Shown here in pieces: positions 13,150-24,439 of a stretch of DNA of 64,000 nucleotides. The position numbers and the translations under genes are program-made. The notes under the pieces were generated by a model. That model had not been told where the DNA came from. It searched no databases and was given only the letters and a program-made list of their open reading frames with translations. Source of the DNA: Phylloscopus collybita. Lineage: Eukaryota > Chordata > Aves > Passeriformes > Phylloscopidae. Location: NCBI GenBank assembly GCA_027886175.1, contig JAJNNQ010000027.1, positions 11,112,001 to 11,176,000 of the forward strand. The letters run 5' to 3'. The stretch's first letter is position 1, and every line of letters starts with the position of its first letter.

Positions 13150-14000
13150 GCAGGCAGACAGCATTAGACACGAACAGTGGCCCTTTTCCATGGGAAACCA
13201 AAATCTCCACCCCATGTTGCTGATGTCACTTTGTAGGAGACGTTTTCCAATATAAGGGCAGAGAAACTTCCATCTGGTTGTAGATTGCACCTGGGAGATA
13301 TCCTCATTTTTAAGGAGATTTAGTGGAATTTTAGTAGGAAGAAACCCAGTGGCAGGCAGACAGCATTAGACACGAATAATGGCCCATTTGATGGGAAACC
13401 AAAATCTCCACCCCACGTTCCTGATGTCCGTTTCTAGGAGGCTATTGTCACTACAAGGGCAGACAAACTTCCGTCTGGTGGTTGATTGCATCGTTGAGAT
13501 ATCCTCATTTTTATGGAATTTCATCAGGTAGAAGCCCATTGGCAGGTAGACAGCATTAGAGAGGAACGGTGGCCCTTTTCCATGGGAAAACAAAGTCTCC
13601 AACCCAGGCTCCTGATGTCAGTTTTTAGTAGGCCTTTGGCATTAAAAGGGCAGACAAACTTCCATCTGGTGGGAAATTTTGTTTAGGGAGATATCCTCAT
13701 TTGTATGTAATTTCAGTAGTCATAAGCCCAGTGGCAAGGAGACAGCATTAAACACCAAGGTGCCCCTTTTCCATGGGAAACCAAAGCGTCCTCTCCAGAA
13801 TCCTGATGTCAGTTTGTAGGAGGCCGTTTGCACTACAAGGGCAGACAAACTTTCAACTGGTGCTAGATTCCATCTGGGAGATATCCTCATTTCCATGGAA
13901 TTTTACTAGGCATAAGCCCAGTGGCAGGCAGATAGCATTAGACACAAAAGGTGGCCCTATTCCATGGGAAACAAAAGTCTCCACCCCACGTTCCTGATGT
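13150..14000 (+). repeat. Right-arm segment A, paralogous to 55823-56330 and 63450-64000
   Basis: Monomers around 13495-14000 match 55822-56330 in the same order and orientation, including the unusual atttcatcaggtagaag and gggaaattttg variants. 13150-13760 matches 63450-64000 in the same way. The left palindrome arm lacks this segment at the equivalent place, between about 3560 and 3350. Confidence 0.7.
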
Positions 14001-14368
14001 CATTTTTTAGGAGGCCTTTGGCACTACGAGAGCAGACAAACTTCCACCTGGTGGTAGATTGCACCTGGGAGATATCCTCATTTATATGGAACTTCAGCAC
14101 TCATAACCACAATGCCAAGCAGACAGCATTAGATACGAACGCCAGCCCTTTTCCATGGGAAAACAAAGTCTCCACCCCTGGTTCCTGATGTCAATTTTTT
14201 AGGAGGCCTTTGCCACTACAAGAGCAGACAAACTTCCATCTGGTGCTAAATTGCATCTGTGAGATATCCTCATTTGTATGGAATTTTAGCGGGCATACGC
14301 CCAGTGGCAGGCACACAGCATTAGGCATGAATAGTGGCTTTTTTCCATGGTAAACCAAATTATCCATC

Positions 14369-14374
14369 CTACGT
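14369..14374 (+). other. Empty-site paralogue of the solo-LTR insertion (ctacgt)
   Basis: The monomer here reads tatccatcctacgtttcag without interruption. It is the closest relative of the monomer at 60780-61190, where a solo LTR sits between two copies of ctacgt. The left palindrome arm has the same uninterrupted site in reverse complement at 1095-1100 (acgtag). Confidence 0.75.
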
Positions 14375-17300
14375 TTCAGATGTCAGTTTATAGGAGCCCT
14401 TTGGCACTACAAGGGCAGAGAAACTTCAAACCGGGGGTAGATTGCACCTGCGAGATATTCTCATTTGTATACAATTTTAGCGGGATTTTAGTACGCAGAA
14501 TCCCAGCGGACGACAGACAGAATTAGACATGAATAGTGGCCGTTTTCCAGGGGAAACCAAAGTCTCCAGGCCAGGTTCCTGATGTCAGTTTTTAGGAGGC
14601 CTTTTGCACTACAAGAGCAGACAAACTTCCAACTGGTGGCATATTGCATCTTGGAGATATCCTCCTTTGTATGGAATTTTAGTGGAATTAAAGTAAGCAG
14701 AAGCCCAGTGGCAAGTAGACAGCATTAAACATCAACGGTGGCCCATTTCCATGGGAAACCAAAGTCTCCACTCCAGGCTCCTGATGTCAATTTGTAGGAG
14801 GCCTTTGGCACTACAGGGGCCGACAAATTTCCGTCAGGTGGTTGATTGCATTGGAGAGATTTCCAAATTTCTTTGGAATTTCAGTAGCCATAAGCCCAGT
14901 GGCAGGCTGACAGCATTAGACACGAACGGTGGCCCTTTTCCATGGGAAAACAAAGTCTCCACCCCTGGTTCCTGATGTCAGTTTTTTAGGAGGGCTTTGG
15001 TACTACAAGAGCAGACAAACTTCCATCTGGTTGTAGATTGCACCTGGGAGATATCCCTATTTGTATGGAATTTTAGTGCAATTTCAGTAGTCATAAGCCC
15101 AGTGGTAAGGAGACAGCATTAAACACCAAGGGTGGCCCTTTTCCCTGGGAAACCAAAGCGTCCTCTCCAGATTCCTGATGTCAATCTGTAGGAGGCCTTT
15201 GGCATTAAAAGGGCAGACAAACTTTCAACTGGTGGTAGACTCCATCTGGGAGATATCCTCATTTGTATGGAATTTTACTAGGCATAAGCCAAGTAGCAGG
15301 CACATAGCATTAGACAGAAACGATGACCCATTTCCATGAGAAACCAAAGCCTCCACCGCACGTTCCTCATGTCAGTTTTTAGGAGGCCTTTGGCACTACG
15401 AGGGCAGACCAACTTCCACCTTGTGGTAGATTCCACCTGGGAGATATCCTCATTTTTATGGAAATTTAGAGGAATTTTTGTTGGACGAAGCGCAGTGGCA
15501 GGCAGACAGCATTAGACACGAACGATGGCTCATTTCTATGGGAAACCAAAGTCTCCACCCCACGTTCCTGATGTCCGTTTCTCGGAGGCCTTTGGCACTA
15601 CAAGGGCAGAGAAACTTCCACCTGGTGGTAGATTGCACCTGCAAGATATCCTTATTTTTATGGATCTTCAGCAGTCATAACAACAGTTCCAGACAGATAG
15701 CATTAGATATGTTCACTGGCCCATATCCATGGGAAACCAAAGTCTCCACACCACGTTCCCAAAGTCAGGTTTTAGGAGGCCTTTGGTAGTACAAGGGCAG
15801 ACAAACTTCCGTCTGCTGGTTGATTGCATCGGGGAGATATCCTCATTTGTATGGAATTTCAGCAGGTAGAAGCCCAGTGGCAGGCAGACAGTATTAGAAA
15901 CGAACGGTGACCCTTTTCCATGGGAAACCAAAGTCTCCAACCCAGGCTCCTGATGTCAGTTTGTAGGAGGCTTTTGGCAGTAAAAGGGCAGACAAACTTC
16001 CATCTGGTGGGAAATTGCATTAAGGAGATATCCTCCTTTGTAGGGAATTTTAGTAGGCATATGCCCACTGGCAGGCAGATAGTATTTGACACGAACGGTG
16101 GCCTTTTTCCATGGAAAAACAAATTATCCATCCTATGTTCCTGATGTCAGTTTGAAGGAGGCCTTTGGCACTGCAAGGGCAGACAAACTTCCATCTGGCG
16201 GTAGATTGCACCTCAGAGATGTCCTCATTTGTATGGAATTTTAGTGGTATATTAGTACTCAGAAACCCTGTGGAAGACAGACAGCATTAAACATGAATGG
16301 TGGGCCTTTTCTATAGAAAACCAAAGTCTCCAGGTGAGATTCTGAATGTCAGTTTGAAGGAGGCCTTTGGCACTGCAAGAGCAGACAAACTTCCATCTGG
16401 TGGCATATTGCATCTGGGAGATATCCTCATTTGTATTTAATTTCAATAGTCATAAGCCCAGTGGCAAGGAGACAGCATTAAACACCAAGGGTGGCCCTTT
16501 TACATGGGAAACCAAAGCGCCTTCTCCAGATTCCTGATGTCAGTTTGTAGGAGGCCGTTAGCATTACAAGGGCAGACAATCTTTGAACTGGTAGTAGATT
16601 CCATCTGGGAGATATCCTCATTTATATGGGATTTTACTAGGCATAAGCCCAGTGGCAGGAACATAGCATTAGACACAAACGGTGGCCCTATTCCATGGGA
16701 AACCAAAGTCTCCACCCCACATTCCTGATGTCAGTTTTTAGGAGGCCTTTGGCAGTACAAGGGCAGACAAACTTCCACCTGGTGGTAGATTGCACCTGGG
16801 AGATATCCTCATTTGTATGGAACTTCGCAGTCATAATCACAGTGCCAGGCAGACAGCATTAGACAGGAACGGTGGTCCTTTTCCATGGGAAACCAAATTC
16901 TCCACCCCACGTTCCTGATGTCATTTCCTAGGAGGCCTCTGGCACTACAAGAGTAGACAAACTTCCAACTGCTGGTAGATTCCATCTGGGAGATATCCTC
17001 ATTTGTATGTAATTTTAGTAGCCATAATCCCAGTGGCAGGCAGACAGCATTAGACACGAACGGTAGCCCTTTTTCTTGGGAAACCAAAATCTCCGCCCCA
17101 GGTTCCTGATGTCAATTGTAGGAAGCCTTTGGCTCTACAGGCGCAGACAAACTTCCATCTGGTGGTAGATTACACCTGAGAGACATCCGCATATGTATGG
17201 AATTTTAGTAGAATTTTAATAGGCAGAAGCCTAGTGGCAGGCACACATCATTAGACGCGAACGGTGGCCCTTTTCCAGGGGAAACCAAAGTCTCCGCCCC

Positions 17301-19424
17301 AGATTCCTGATGTCCGTTTGCAGGAAGCATTTGGCACTATAAGAGCAGACAAACTTATATCTGGTGATAGACTGCACCCGGGAGATGTCTTCATTTGTCT
17401 GGAATTTCAGTGGAATTTTCGTAGGCAGAAGCCCAATGGCCGGCAGAAATCATTAGACACGAACGGTGGCCCATTTCCATGAGAAACCAAAGACACCACC
17501 CCAGGTTCCTGATGTCAGTTTTTAGGAGGCCTTTGGCACTACGAGGGCAAACAAACTTCGAACTGGTGGTGGATTCCATCTGGGAGATATCCTCATTTGT
17601 GAGGAATTTTAGCAGGCATAACCCCAGTGGCACGCAGACACCATTAGACACGAACGGTGGCCCATTTCCATGGGAAACCCAAATCTCCGCGCTCATTGCT
17701 GATGTCACTTTGTAGGAGGCCTTTTCCAACATACAGGCAGAGAAACTTCCATCTGCTTGTAGATTGCACCTGGAAGATATCCTCGTTTCTATGGAATTTT
17801 AGTGGAATTTTAGTAGGAAGAAGCCCAGTGGCAGGCAGACAGCATTACACACGAACGGTGGCCCATTTCTATAGGAAACCAAAGTCTCCACCCCACGTTC
17901 CTGATGTCCGTTTCTAGGAAGGCTTTGGCACTACATGGGCAGACAATCTTCCATCTGCTGGTTGATTCAATCGGGGAGAAATCCTCATTTGTATGGAATT
18001 TCAGCAGGTAGAAGCCCAGTGGCAGGCAGACAGCATTAGACATGAACGGTGGCCCTTTTCCCATGGGCAGCCAAAGTCTCCATGCCACGTTCCTGATGTC
18101 AGGTTTTAGGAGGCCTTTGGCAGTACAAGGGCAAACAAACTTCCGTCTGGTGGCTGATTGCATTGGGGAGATATCCTCATTTGTATGGAATTTCAGCAGG
18201 TAGAAGCCCAGTGGCAGGCAGACAGCATTAGACACGAACGGTGGCCCTTTTCCATGGGAAAACAAAGTCTCCAACCCAGGCCCCTGATATCAGTTTGTAG
18301 GAGGCCTTTGGCATTAAAAGGGCAGAGAAACTTCTATCTGGTGGGAAATTGCATTTGGGAGATATCCTCATTTGTAGGTAATTTTAGTAGGCTTATGCCC
18401 ACTGGCAGGCAGACAGCATTAGACACGAACGGTGGCCCTTTTCAATGGAAAAACAAATTATCCATCCTATGTTCCTGATGTCAGTTTTTAGGAGGCCTTT
18501 GGCACTACAAGGGCAGACAAACTTCCATCTGGCGGTAGATTGCACCTCGGAGATGTCCTCATTTTTATGGAATTTTAGTGGAATTTTAGTACTCAGAAGC
18601 CCAGTGGCAGACAGACAGCAGTAAACATAAACGGTGGGCCTTTTCCATAGGAAACCGAAGTCTCCAGGCCAGGTTCCGAATGTCAGTTTGAAGGAGGCCT
18701 TTGGCACTGCAAGAGCAGACAAACTTCCATCTGGTGGCATATTGCATCTGGGAGATATCCTCATTTGTATGTAATTTCAGTAGTCATAAGCCCAGTGGCA
18801 AGGAGACAGCATTAAACACCAAGGGTGGCCCTTTTCCATGGGAAACCAAAGCGTCCTCTCCAGATTCCTGATGTCAGTTTGTAGGAGGCCGTTGGCATAA
18901 CAAGGGCAGACAAACTTTCATCTGGTCGTAGACTCCATCTGGGAGATATCCTCATTGTATGGGATTTTACTAGGCATAAGCCCAGTGGGAGGCACATAGC
19001 ATTAGACACAAACGGTGGCCCATTTCCATGGGAAAACAAAGTCTCCACCCCACGTTCCTGATGTCAGTTTTTAGGAGGGCTTTGGCACTACGAGGGCAGA
19101 CAAACTTCGACCCGGTGGTAGATTACACCTGGGAGATATCCTCATTTGTATGGAACTTCAGCACTCATAACCACAGTGCCAGGCAGACAGCATTAGACAG
19201 GAACGGTGGTCCTTTTCCATGGGAAACCAAAGTCTCCACACTAGGTTCCTGATGGAAATTTGTAGGAGGCCTTTGGAACCACAAGGGCAGAGAAATTTCC
19301 ATCTGGTGTTAGATTGCACCTGGGAGATATTCTCATTTGTATGGAATTTCAGTAGTCATAAGCCCATTGGCAAGCAGACAGCATTTAACACCAAGGGTGG
19401 CCCTTTTCCATGGGAAGCCAAAGC

Positions 19425-19430
19425 GTCCTC
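19425..19430. repeat. Target site duplication, left copy (gtcctc)
   Basis: Six bases directly before the retroviral terminus, repeated at 23163-23168. Uninterrupted monomers elsewhere read gcgtcctctccag (for example near 18851 and 24330), which gives the pre-insertion sequence. Confidence 0.85.
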
Positions 19431-19509
19431 TATGACTCTGCAAAAATAATATGTGCAGGCCTTAGCTGAAAATTCAGCATGAAGAGTTTTATTGTTAGGT
19501 TTAGAATAG
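19431..19509 (+). repeat. 5' LTR remnant (79 bp)
   Basis: Identical to the first 79 bp of the 3' LTR (22455-22533), starting tatgactctg and ending ttagaatag. After it comes gtttaggttta (19510-19520), then pol. The filler repeats the gtttag found just upstream, which suggests that the large internal deletion was repaired with a short templated insertion. Confidence 0.9.
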
Positions 19510-19522
19510 GTTTAGGTTTAAA

Positions 19523-21007
19523 ATGTTCAGTGCTGATGTCCAATTTCATTTAGAGCTGAAAACTATGCAAAGCAGAAAACCACTTAATGCACTGACAGTG
19601 TTCACAGACGCGTCGGGTAAATCTCACAAGTCGGTAATGACTTGGCGAGATCCCGATTCACATCCGTGGGAATCTGATGTTGCAGAGGTGGAAGGCTCAC
19701 CTCAGGTTGCTGAATTGGCTGCAGTTGTCAGAGCATTTGAAAAATTTTCTGAACCCTTTAATTTAGTGACAGATTCCAGTTATGTAGCAGGGATAGTTTC
19801 TAGAGCAGAACAGTCTGTGCTGCAAGAAGTCTCTAACATCACACTTTTTCAGTTGCTTTCTAAGCTCGTGAAACTTATTTCTCTCTGAGAACACCCCTTT
19901 TTTGTGATGCACACCAGGTCACACACAGAACTCCCAGGATTCATTGCAGAGGGAAACAAGAGAGCTGATGCTCTTGCCACCACCGTGGAGATAGCTCCTC
20001 TGCCAAATCACTTTGAGCAAGCAAGAATCAGTCACCAACTCCATCACCAAAATGCACCTGGACTGGTCAGGCAGTTTAATTTAACTCGTGACCAAGCCAA
20101 AGCAATTGTAAACAACTGTTCACAATGTAACAAATGTGCAATCTCATCTCTGCCCACAGGTGTCAATCCCCGAGGTTTGTCCAGCTGTGAAGTGTGGCAA
20201 TCAGACGTCACGCACTTTGCCCCTTTCGGAAAGCAAAAGTTCGTGCATGTCTCTGTCGACACGTTCTCAGGAGCTGTTTTTGCATCTGCCCACACAGGAG
20301 AGAAAGCTGGAGATGCTATCAAGCATTTTATCCAGGCTTTCGCTGTATTAAGCATCCCAAAGTCCTTGAAAACAGATAATGCTCCAGCATACACATCTAA
20401 AGAATTCAGCAACTTTTTACAGCAATGAGAAGTAAAACACAAAACAGGGATTCCCCACTCTCCCACAGGCCAAGCAATTGTGGAGAGGACTCATCTTAAC
20501 CTCAAAAGAGTCCTCAGTCAGCAGCAACCAATCCTCAAAATTGAACCACCATCTGTGAGATTGGCCCGTGCTCTGTTCACTTTGAATTTTCTTAACTGTT
20601 CCTTTGAGACCATGAACCCGCCGGTGACAAGGCACTTTCGAGGGAGCTCTCTCTTAGAACCCCATGAAAGGCCAAAGGTCCTTGTCAAAGATCCAGAAAC
20701 TTTGAGGATACAGAGTCCTCATGATTTAGTCACCTGGAGGCGCGGGTACGCCTGTGTCTCCACTCCCACCGGCTTGCGGTAGATTCCCTCCCGATGTGTG
20801 AGACCCTATGTCCCCAAAACATCAGAAGCAAAAGTGCCCCAGGCAGCTGTCGCCTCCTGGAGAAAGAGAAAAAAAGATGAAGAACAGGAAGGTTCAGACA
20901 CAGAGCCTTCTTGTCCAGTTAGTATTCCTTCCTGGATGTTTTGGCAAGAGGAAGAAGCAGAAGAGCTGCTTCCTCTTGCTGAGTGTTTTCAGTGTTTGTT
21001 TAACTAA
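19523..21007 (+). pseudogene. pol: ERV pol fragment: RNase H and integrase, with three in-frame stops
   Basis: One reading frame covers the whole fragment with no frameshift. RNase H: acidic residues are visible at D29 (FTDASG), E64 (VAELAA) and D84 (LVTDSSY), counted from the ATG at 19523, and the last part of the domain (HTRSHTELPGF) follows the first stop. Integrase: the zinc motif H-x3-H...C-x2-C (H44, H48, C72, C75, counted from the GTG at 19904), then catalytic D101 (WQSDVTHF), D158 (KTDNAPAY) and a glutamate 35 residues further on, so the DD35E triad is present. Stops lie at 19886-19888 (TGA), 20426-20428 (TGA, between the second D and the E) and 20780-20782 (TAG). A charged C-terminal tail ends at 21007. 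The ATG at 19523 lies at the deletion junction and is not a native start. The integrase core most resembles betaretroviral (class II) enzymes. Not functional as it stands. Confidence 0.9.
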
Positions 21008-21042
21008 ATTCTTTTCTTTTAAGTTACAGAACTACAGGCCTG

Positions 21043-22419
21043 GTGGTCAGCATGGAAATTCGTAGTTCGAGAGTGTTTGCATTTGTGATGCTGCTCAGTT
21101 TGCCAACCCTGGCTTTCTTCTGGATTGTCCCACAGCCAAAAACCAATGTGTGGAAAACCCTTGCACAGAGTCTAGGCCAAGATCACATTTGTCTAGCCTC
21201 AGCCTCAGCCCAAAATCCCATGTCTGCCTGCTTAGTAGGGATCCCTGTAAAAGAAGAAGAGTATCCTCAACCACTCCTCCGGTAGCGTCAAAGTTTTAAT
21301 CAGAAACCTAGCGCAGTTAAAGAGTTTCAAGAAATAAATGAGCCCCCTTCTACTGTTGTTAAAAATCCCCTTGCTTTTTGGAAACAATGGTCTCAGTCTC
21401 TCGGCCGCCCCCACCTGGAGCCCCAAGAATTAGAACTCCTTGGGTCCTCCAAAGCTCCTTTTTGTGTTCAATTTATGTATACCCCACCCAAAGAGCAAGA
21501 AAAGTCGTTTTACAATTTGAGACAAGCTGAAATTTCTTATATGGCAACAAATTGGTGTGCAAAAATTGTTCATGTCCTTACTTTTTCTGCTAGCAATTCC
21601 CTTTCCCTTCCCAAAGGTTTTTTCCTTGTTTGTAGTGACAGAGCCTTTACTGGGATCCCAGCTCGTCTCATTGGAGGTCCTTGCACTCTGAGTAAGCTGA
21701 GCCTTTTTACCCCTAACATGACTCAAATTCTCAATTGGCACAAGAAAAATTCCTCTCTAAAAGTTCAGAAGAGAGACTTGACAAGTCTTAATTCGGATTG
21801 CAATTCAGAAATTATCCATTGGTCCAGGGCAAAAGCAGCAGCCCTGTCAGTTTTTTTACCTTGGGTTTCAATTGCAAAGTCTGTGGGAGAATTAGGCCAA
21901 TTAGAATGTTGGGTAGCTAAACAAGCAAATTTAACATCTCGTGCTATAAGTGACCTCTTATCAGACGAACAGATAACTAGACGGGCAACGCTCCAAAATA
22001 GAGCTGCCATTGATTACTTGCTTTTGTTGAATCAACATTCGTGCGAGGAGTTCGAAGGACTCTGCTGCTTCAACCTATCATCTAAAGCAGAAGACGTCAG
22101 AAAATCTGTCCACCAGCTACGAGGGATGGTCAGTTCCATCAAAGAAGAAATAGGAGACTGGTTTGACAACATCTTTTCAGGTGTCGGACTTTCTAAAGTT
22201 GCCAGCTCATGGATCAAAACAGGACTGTTAGTGTTGTTCATTGTATTAGTTGTGGCCTTTGCTTTTAGTTTAGTAAAAAGTTTGATCATGCGTGCAGTTT
22301 TTTCCACTTCCACCCCCTCTGTGCATTCAGTGCATTCAGTAGAGCCAGCCAACGAATTTCCGCTAGACGAAGTTACCAGCAGTGAAAATAGCTCAGAAGT
22401 TTACACACCAGATCAGTAA
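21043..22419 (+). pseudogene. env: ERV env, nearly complete, with one in-frame stop
   Basis: Envelope glycoprotein precursor in one frame of 459 codons including the final stop, interrupted only by TAG at 21283-21285. The start is the ATG at 21043, followed by a hydrophobic signal peptide (about residues 12-29). The surface subunit begins with an NVWKTLAQ-type stretch like avian ERV env. The only basic pair placed to be a subunit cleavage site is in KVQKR (21760-21774), a weak furin match. The transmembrane subunit has an immunosuppressive-type region (LQNRAAIDYLLL, from 21991), a CX6CC motif (22042-22068), a membrane anchor (about 22222-22278) and a short tail. CX6CC places it with covalently linked alpha/gamma-type envelopes, unlike the betaretrovirus-like pol beside it. 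The stop leaves only about 80 residues ahead of it, so no full-length product is expected. Confidence 0.9.
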
Positions 22420-22454
22420 CAAAAAAAAAAAAAAAAAAAAAAAAAAGGGGGAAG
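22420..22454 (+). other. Polypurine tract with a long A run
   Basis: Directly after the env stop (22417-22419) comes one C, a run of about 26 A, then gggggaagta up to the 3' LTR. Its position against the LTR and its purine content match the plus-strand primer of retroviruses. The A run is longer than usual and may have expanded by slippage. Confidence 0.85.
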
Positions 22455-23162
22455 TATGACTCTGCAAAAATAATATGTGCAGGCCTTAGCTGAAAATTCA
22501 GCATGAAGAGTTTTATTGTTAGGTTTAGAATAGTCTGCAAAATTCAAGAAAGCCCTTTTGTCTTAAGATGTATTGCTTGTTTTAATATGTAACTTTTTGT
22601 AGTTCCAATAAGAGTTTCTAGGACAGCTTTGCCCCTGCTTAGAATCTTTCTTTTATTAGTTCTCCCCTGCCTTACCTCCTTTGTCATGCATAATTATCCT
22701 CGTGTCCATCATTTAATTCTTATCTTTGAAGTACAGTAGAGCTAGCCATTCATTTTGCAAAACTGTTCTCGGCCCATCCCAAAACTTGTGCTAGATTTGT
22801 TAGAACCTAAATGACTTAATTTAGCATGATGTATTTAGATTGTTTTATTGGTAACTGTAACTTAGAATCCACCCCAGAATTAAACCGCCCACCACCCCAG
22901 GCTCAGGGTCTCTCTCTCCAGAGGCACCAGCCTGGGGTGGCTGGGGGGATCATCCTGACCCCCTTCCCCCCGCCCCCGAATAAAGCCTCTGTTCCCTAGA
23001 AAATTCAAGAGAGAGTCCCTTCTTTCTTCAATCCGGCCTTGACAGCGTTATCCAGTGACAAGACACGAACCCCCACAAAGTGACTGGTTGGGGCGTGCCG
23101 AGAGCTGCCGGGTAGGCCAGGCTAGACACTGAGCCAGGCCAGAGCAGGCACGCACTGCAACA
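22455..23162 (+). repeat. 3' LTR (708 bp)
   Basis: Starts tatgactctg and ends ctgcaaca. The 5' terminus reads TA rather than the usual TG; both LTR copies share this, so it predates or accompanied integration. A polyadenylation signal lies at 22979-22984, followed by a U5-like segment. I could not pick a convincing TATA box. Confidence 0.9.
22979..22984 (+). promoter_or_regulatory. Polyadenylation signal AATAAA in the 3' LTR
   Basis: AATAAA in ccgaataaagcctct, after a C-rich stretch and about 180 bp before the LTR end, as expected for the R region of a retroviral LTR. Confidence 0.75.
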
Positions 23163-23168
23163 GTCCTC
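23163..23168. repeat. Target site duplication, right copy (gtcctc)
   Basis: Second copy of gtcctc, after which the satellite resumes with tccagattcc exactly where the left flank stopped. Confidence 0.85.
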
Positions 23169-24439
23169 TCCAGATTCCAGATGTCAGTTTGTAAAAGGCC
23201 GTTGTCATTACAAGGGCAGTCAAACTTCTATCTGGTGGTAGATTGCACCTGGAAGACATCCTCATTTGTATGGAATTTAAGTGGAAAATTAATAGGCAGA
23301 AGCCTAGTGGCAGGCACATATAATTAGACAGGAACGCTGGCCCATTTCCATGGGAAACCAAAGTCTCCACTCCAGGTTCCTGATGTCAGTTTGTAGGAGG
23401 ACTTTGGCACTACAAGGGCAGACAAAGTTCCGTCTGGTGGTTGATTGCATCGAGGAGATATCCTCATTGGTATGGAATTTCAGCAGACAGAAGCCCAGTG
23501 GCAGGCAGACAGCATTAGACACGAAGAGTGTACCTTTTCCATGGGAAACCCAAGTCTCCATTCCCTGTTCCTGATGTCAGTTTGTAAGAGGCCTTTGGCA
23601 CAACAAGGGCAGACAAACTTCCGTCTGGTGGCTGATTGCATCAGGGAGATATCCTCATTTGTGAGGAATTTCAGCAGGCAGAACCCCAGTGGCAGGCAAA
23701 CAGCATTAGACACGAACGGTGGCCCATTTCCATGGGAAACCAAAGTCTCCAACCCAGGCTCCTGATGTCAGTTTTTAGGAGGTCTTTGGCATTAAAAGGG
23801 TAGACAAACTTCCATCTGGTGGGAAATTGCGTTTGGGAGATATCCTCATTTGTATGGAATTTTAGTAGGCATATGCCCCCTGGCAGGCAGACAGCATTAA
23901 ACACAAACAGTGGCCCTTTTCCATGGGAAACCAAAATCTCCACCCCATGTTGCAAATGTCACTTTGTAGGAGGCGTTTTCCAATATAAGGGAGGAGAAAC
24001 TTCCATCTGGTTGTAGATTGCACCTAAGAGATATCGTCATTTCTATAGAATTTTAGTGGAATTTTAGTAGGCAGAATCCCAGCGGAAGGCAGAGAGAATT
24101 AGACAGGAACAGTGGCCCGTTTCCTAAGGAAACCAAAGTCTCCATCCCACATTCCTGATGTCAGGTTGTCGGAGGCCTTTGGCATTAAAAGGGCAGACAA
24201 ACTTCCATCTGGTGGGAAATTGCATTTGGGAGATATCCTCATTTGTAGGGAATTTTAGTAGGTATATGCCCACGGGCAGGAAGACAGCATTAAACACCAA
24301 GGGTGGCCCTTTTCCATGGGAAACCAAAGCGTCCTCTCCAGATTCCTGATGTCAGTTTGTAGGTGGCCGTTGGCATTACAAGGGCAGAAAAAACTTTCAA
24401 CTGGTGGTAGACTCCAACTGGGAGATATAATCATTTGTA
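23169..24439 (+). repeat. Diverged 191/202-bp satellite between the ERV and the HOR block
   Basis: About 6.5 monomers of mixed subtype with many private substitutions. They are not part of the higher-order repeats that follow. Monomers at 23541-24010 resemble those at 34.3-34.5 kb only loosely. No gene is visible. Confidence 0.85.

Larger units (their letters stand above)
1..15480. repeat. Large imperfect palindrome (left arm 1-8603, spacer 8604-8830, right arm 8831-15480)
   Basis: Left-arm sequence reappears as its reverse complement in the right arm. Paired positions sum to about 17433 from the centre out to about 4720/12710, to 16850 for 3560-4210 against 12640-13290, and to about 15481 for 1-1330 against 14150-15480. 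The steps in the sum equal about 3 and 7 satellite monomers missing from the right arm. Examples: the monomers at 6022-6255 pair with 11178-11411, 4804-5076 with 12356-12628, and 505-730 with 14751-14975. By eye the arms differ at about 6 positions in the 200 bp beside the 6285/11148 junctions. The left arm runs off the window, so its full length is unknown. Confidence 0.9.
11148..19430 (+). repeat. 191/202-bp satellite array (between the 499-bp array and the ERV)
   Basis: About 42 monomers of the 191/202-bp satellite in the orientation used by the rest of the window. The part up to 15480 is the right arm of the palindrome. The part from 15481 to 19430 has no partner inside the window. Several monomer subtypes can be told apart, such as those reading gtactcagaagccc (16252 and 18590 areas) and those with cccttttcccatgggcagcc (18055). 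The 17.8-18.5 kb stretch resembles 34.5-35.1 kb in the same direction. No open frame here is anything but satellite. Confidence 0.94.
19431..23162 (+). mobile_element. Internally deleted class II endogenous retrovirus
   Basis: A 3732-bp provirus inserted in the satellite and bounded by the 6-bp duplication gtcctc. In order it holds a 79-bp 5' LTR remnant, an RNase H-integrase pol fragment, an almost complete env, a polypurine tract and a full 708-bp 3' LTR. The rest of the 5' LTR, the primer-binding site, gag, protease and the reverse transcriptase proper are gone. The pol fragment looks betaretrovirus-like, while env has the CX6CC transmembrane type of alpha- and gammaretroviruses, a mosaic known among bird ERVs. 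The 79 bp shared by the two LTRs are identical, which fits a fairly young insertion, although the stretch is short. With no gag, RT or primer site and with stops in pol and env, it is defective. Confidence 0.93.

Noticed and set aside
1..15480. Palindrome as a pure sequencing artefact (hairpin read or missed adapter)
   Set aside because: The arms differ by about 2-3% in stretches compared by eye and by blocks of 3 and 7 monomers, which a read-through artefact would not produce. An assembly error at 8.83 kb still needs spanning reads to exclude.
19490..19522. Telomere-like ttaggtttag...gtttaggttta at the start of the ERV
   Set aside because: It is LTR sequence plus a short filler; not TTAGGG and not a run of several units.
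20808..21065. 85-codon open frame overlapping the pol end as an env leader or accessory gene
   Set aside because: It overlaps the pol C-terminal tail in another frame and shows no signal peptide or known motif. The ATG at 21043 with its hydrophobic segment is the better env start.
21043..22419. Env as a domesticated (syncytin-like) host gene
   Set aside because: An in-frame stop about 80 codons after the start, a weak cleavage site and a setting in satellite DNA argue against a preserved function.
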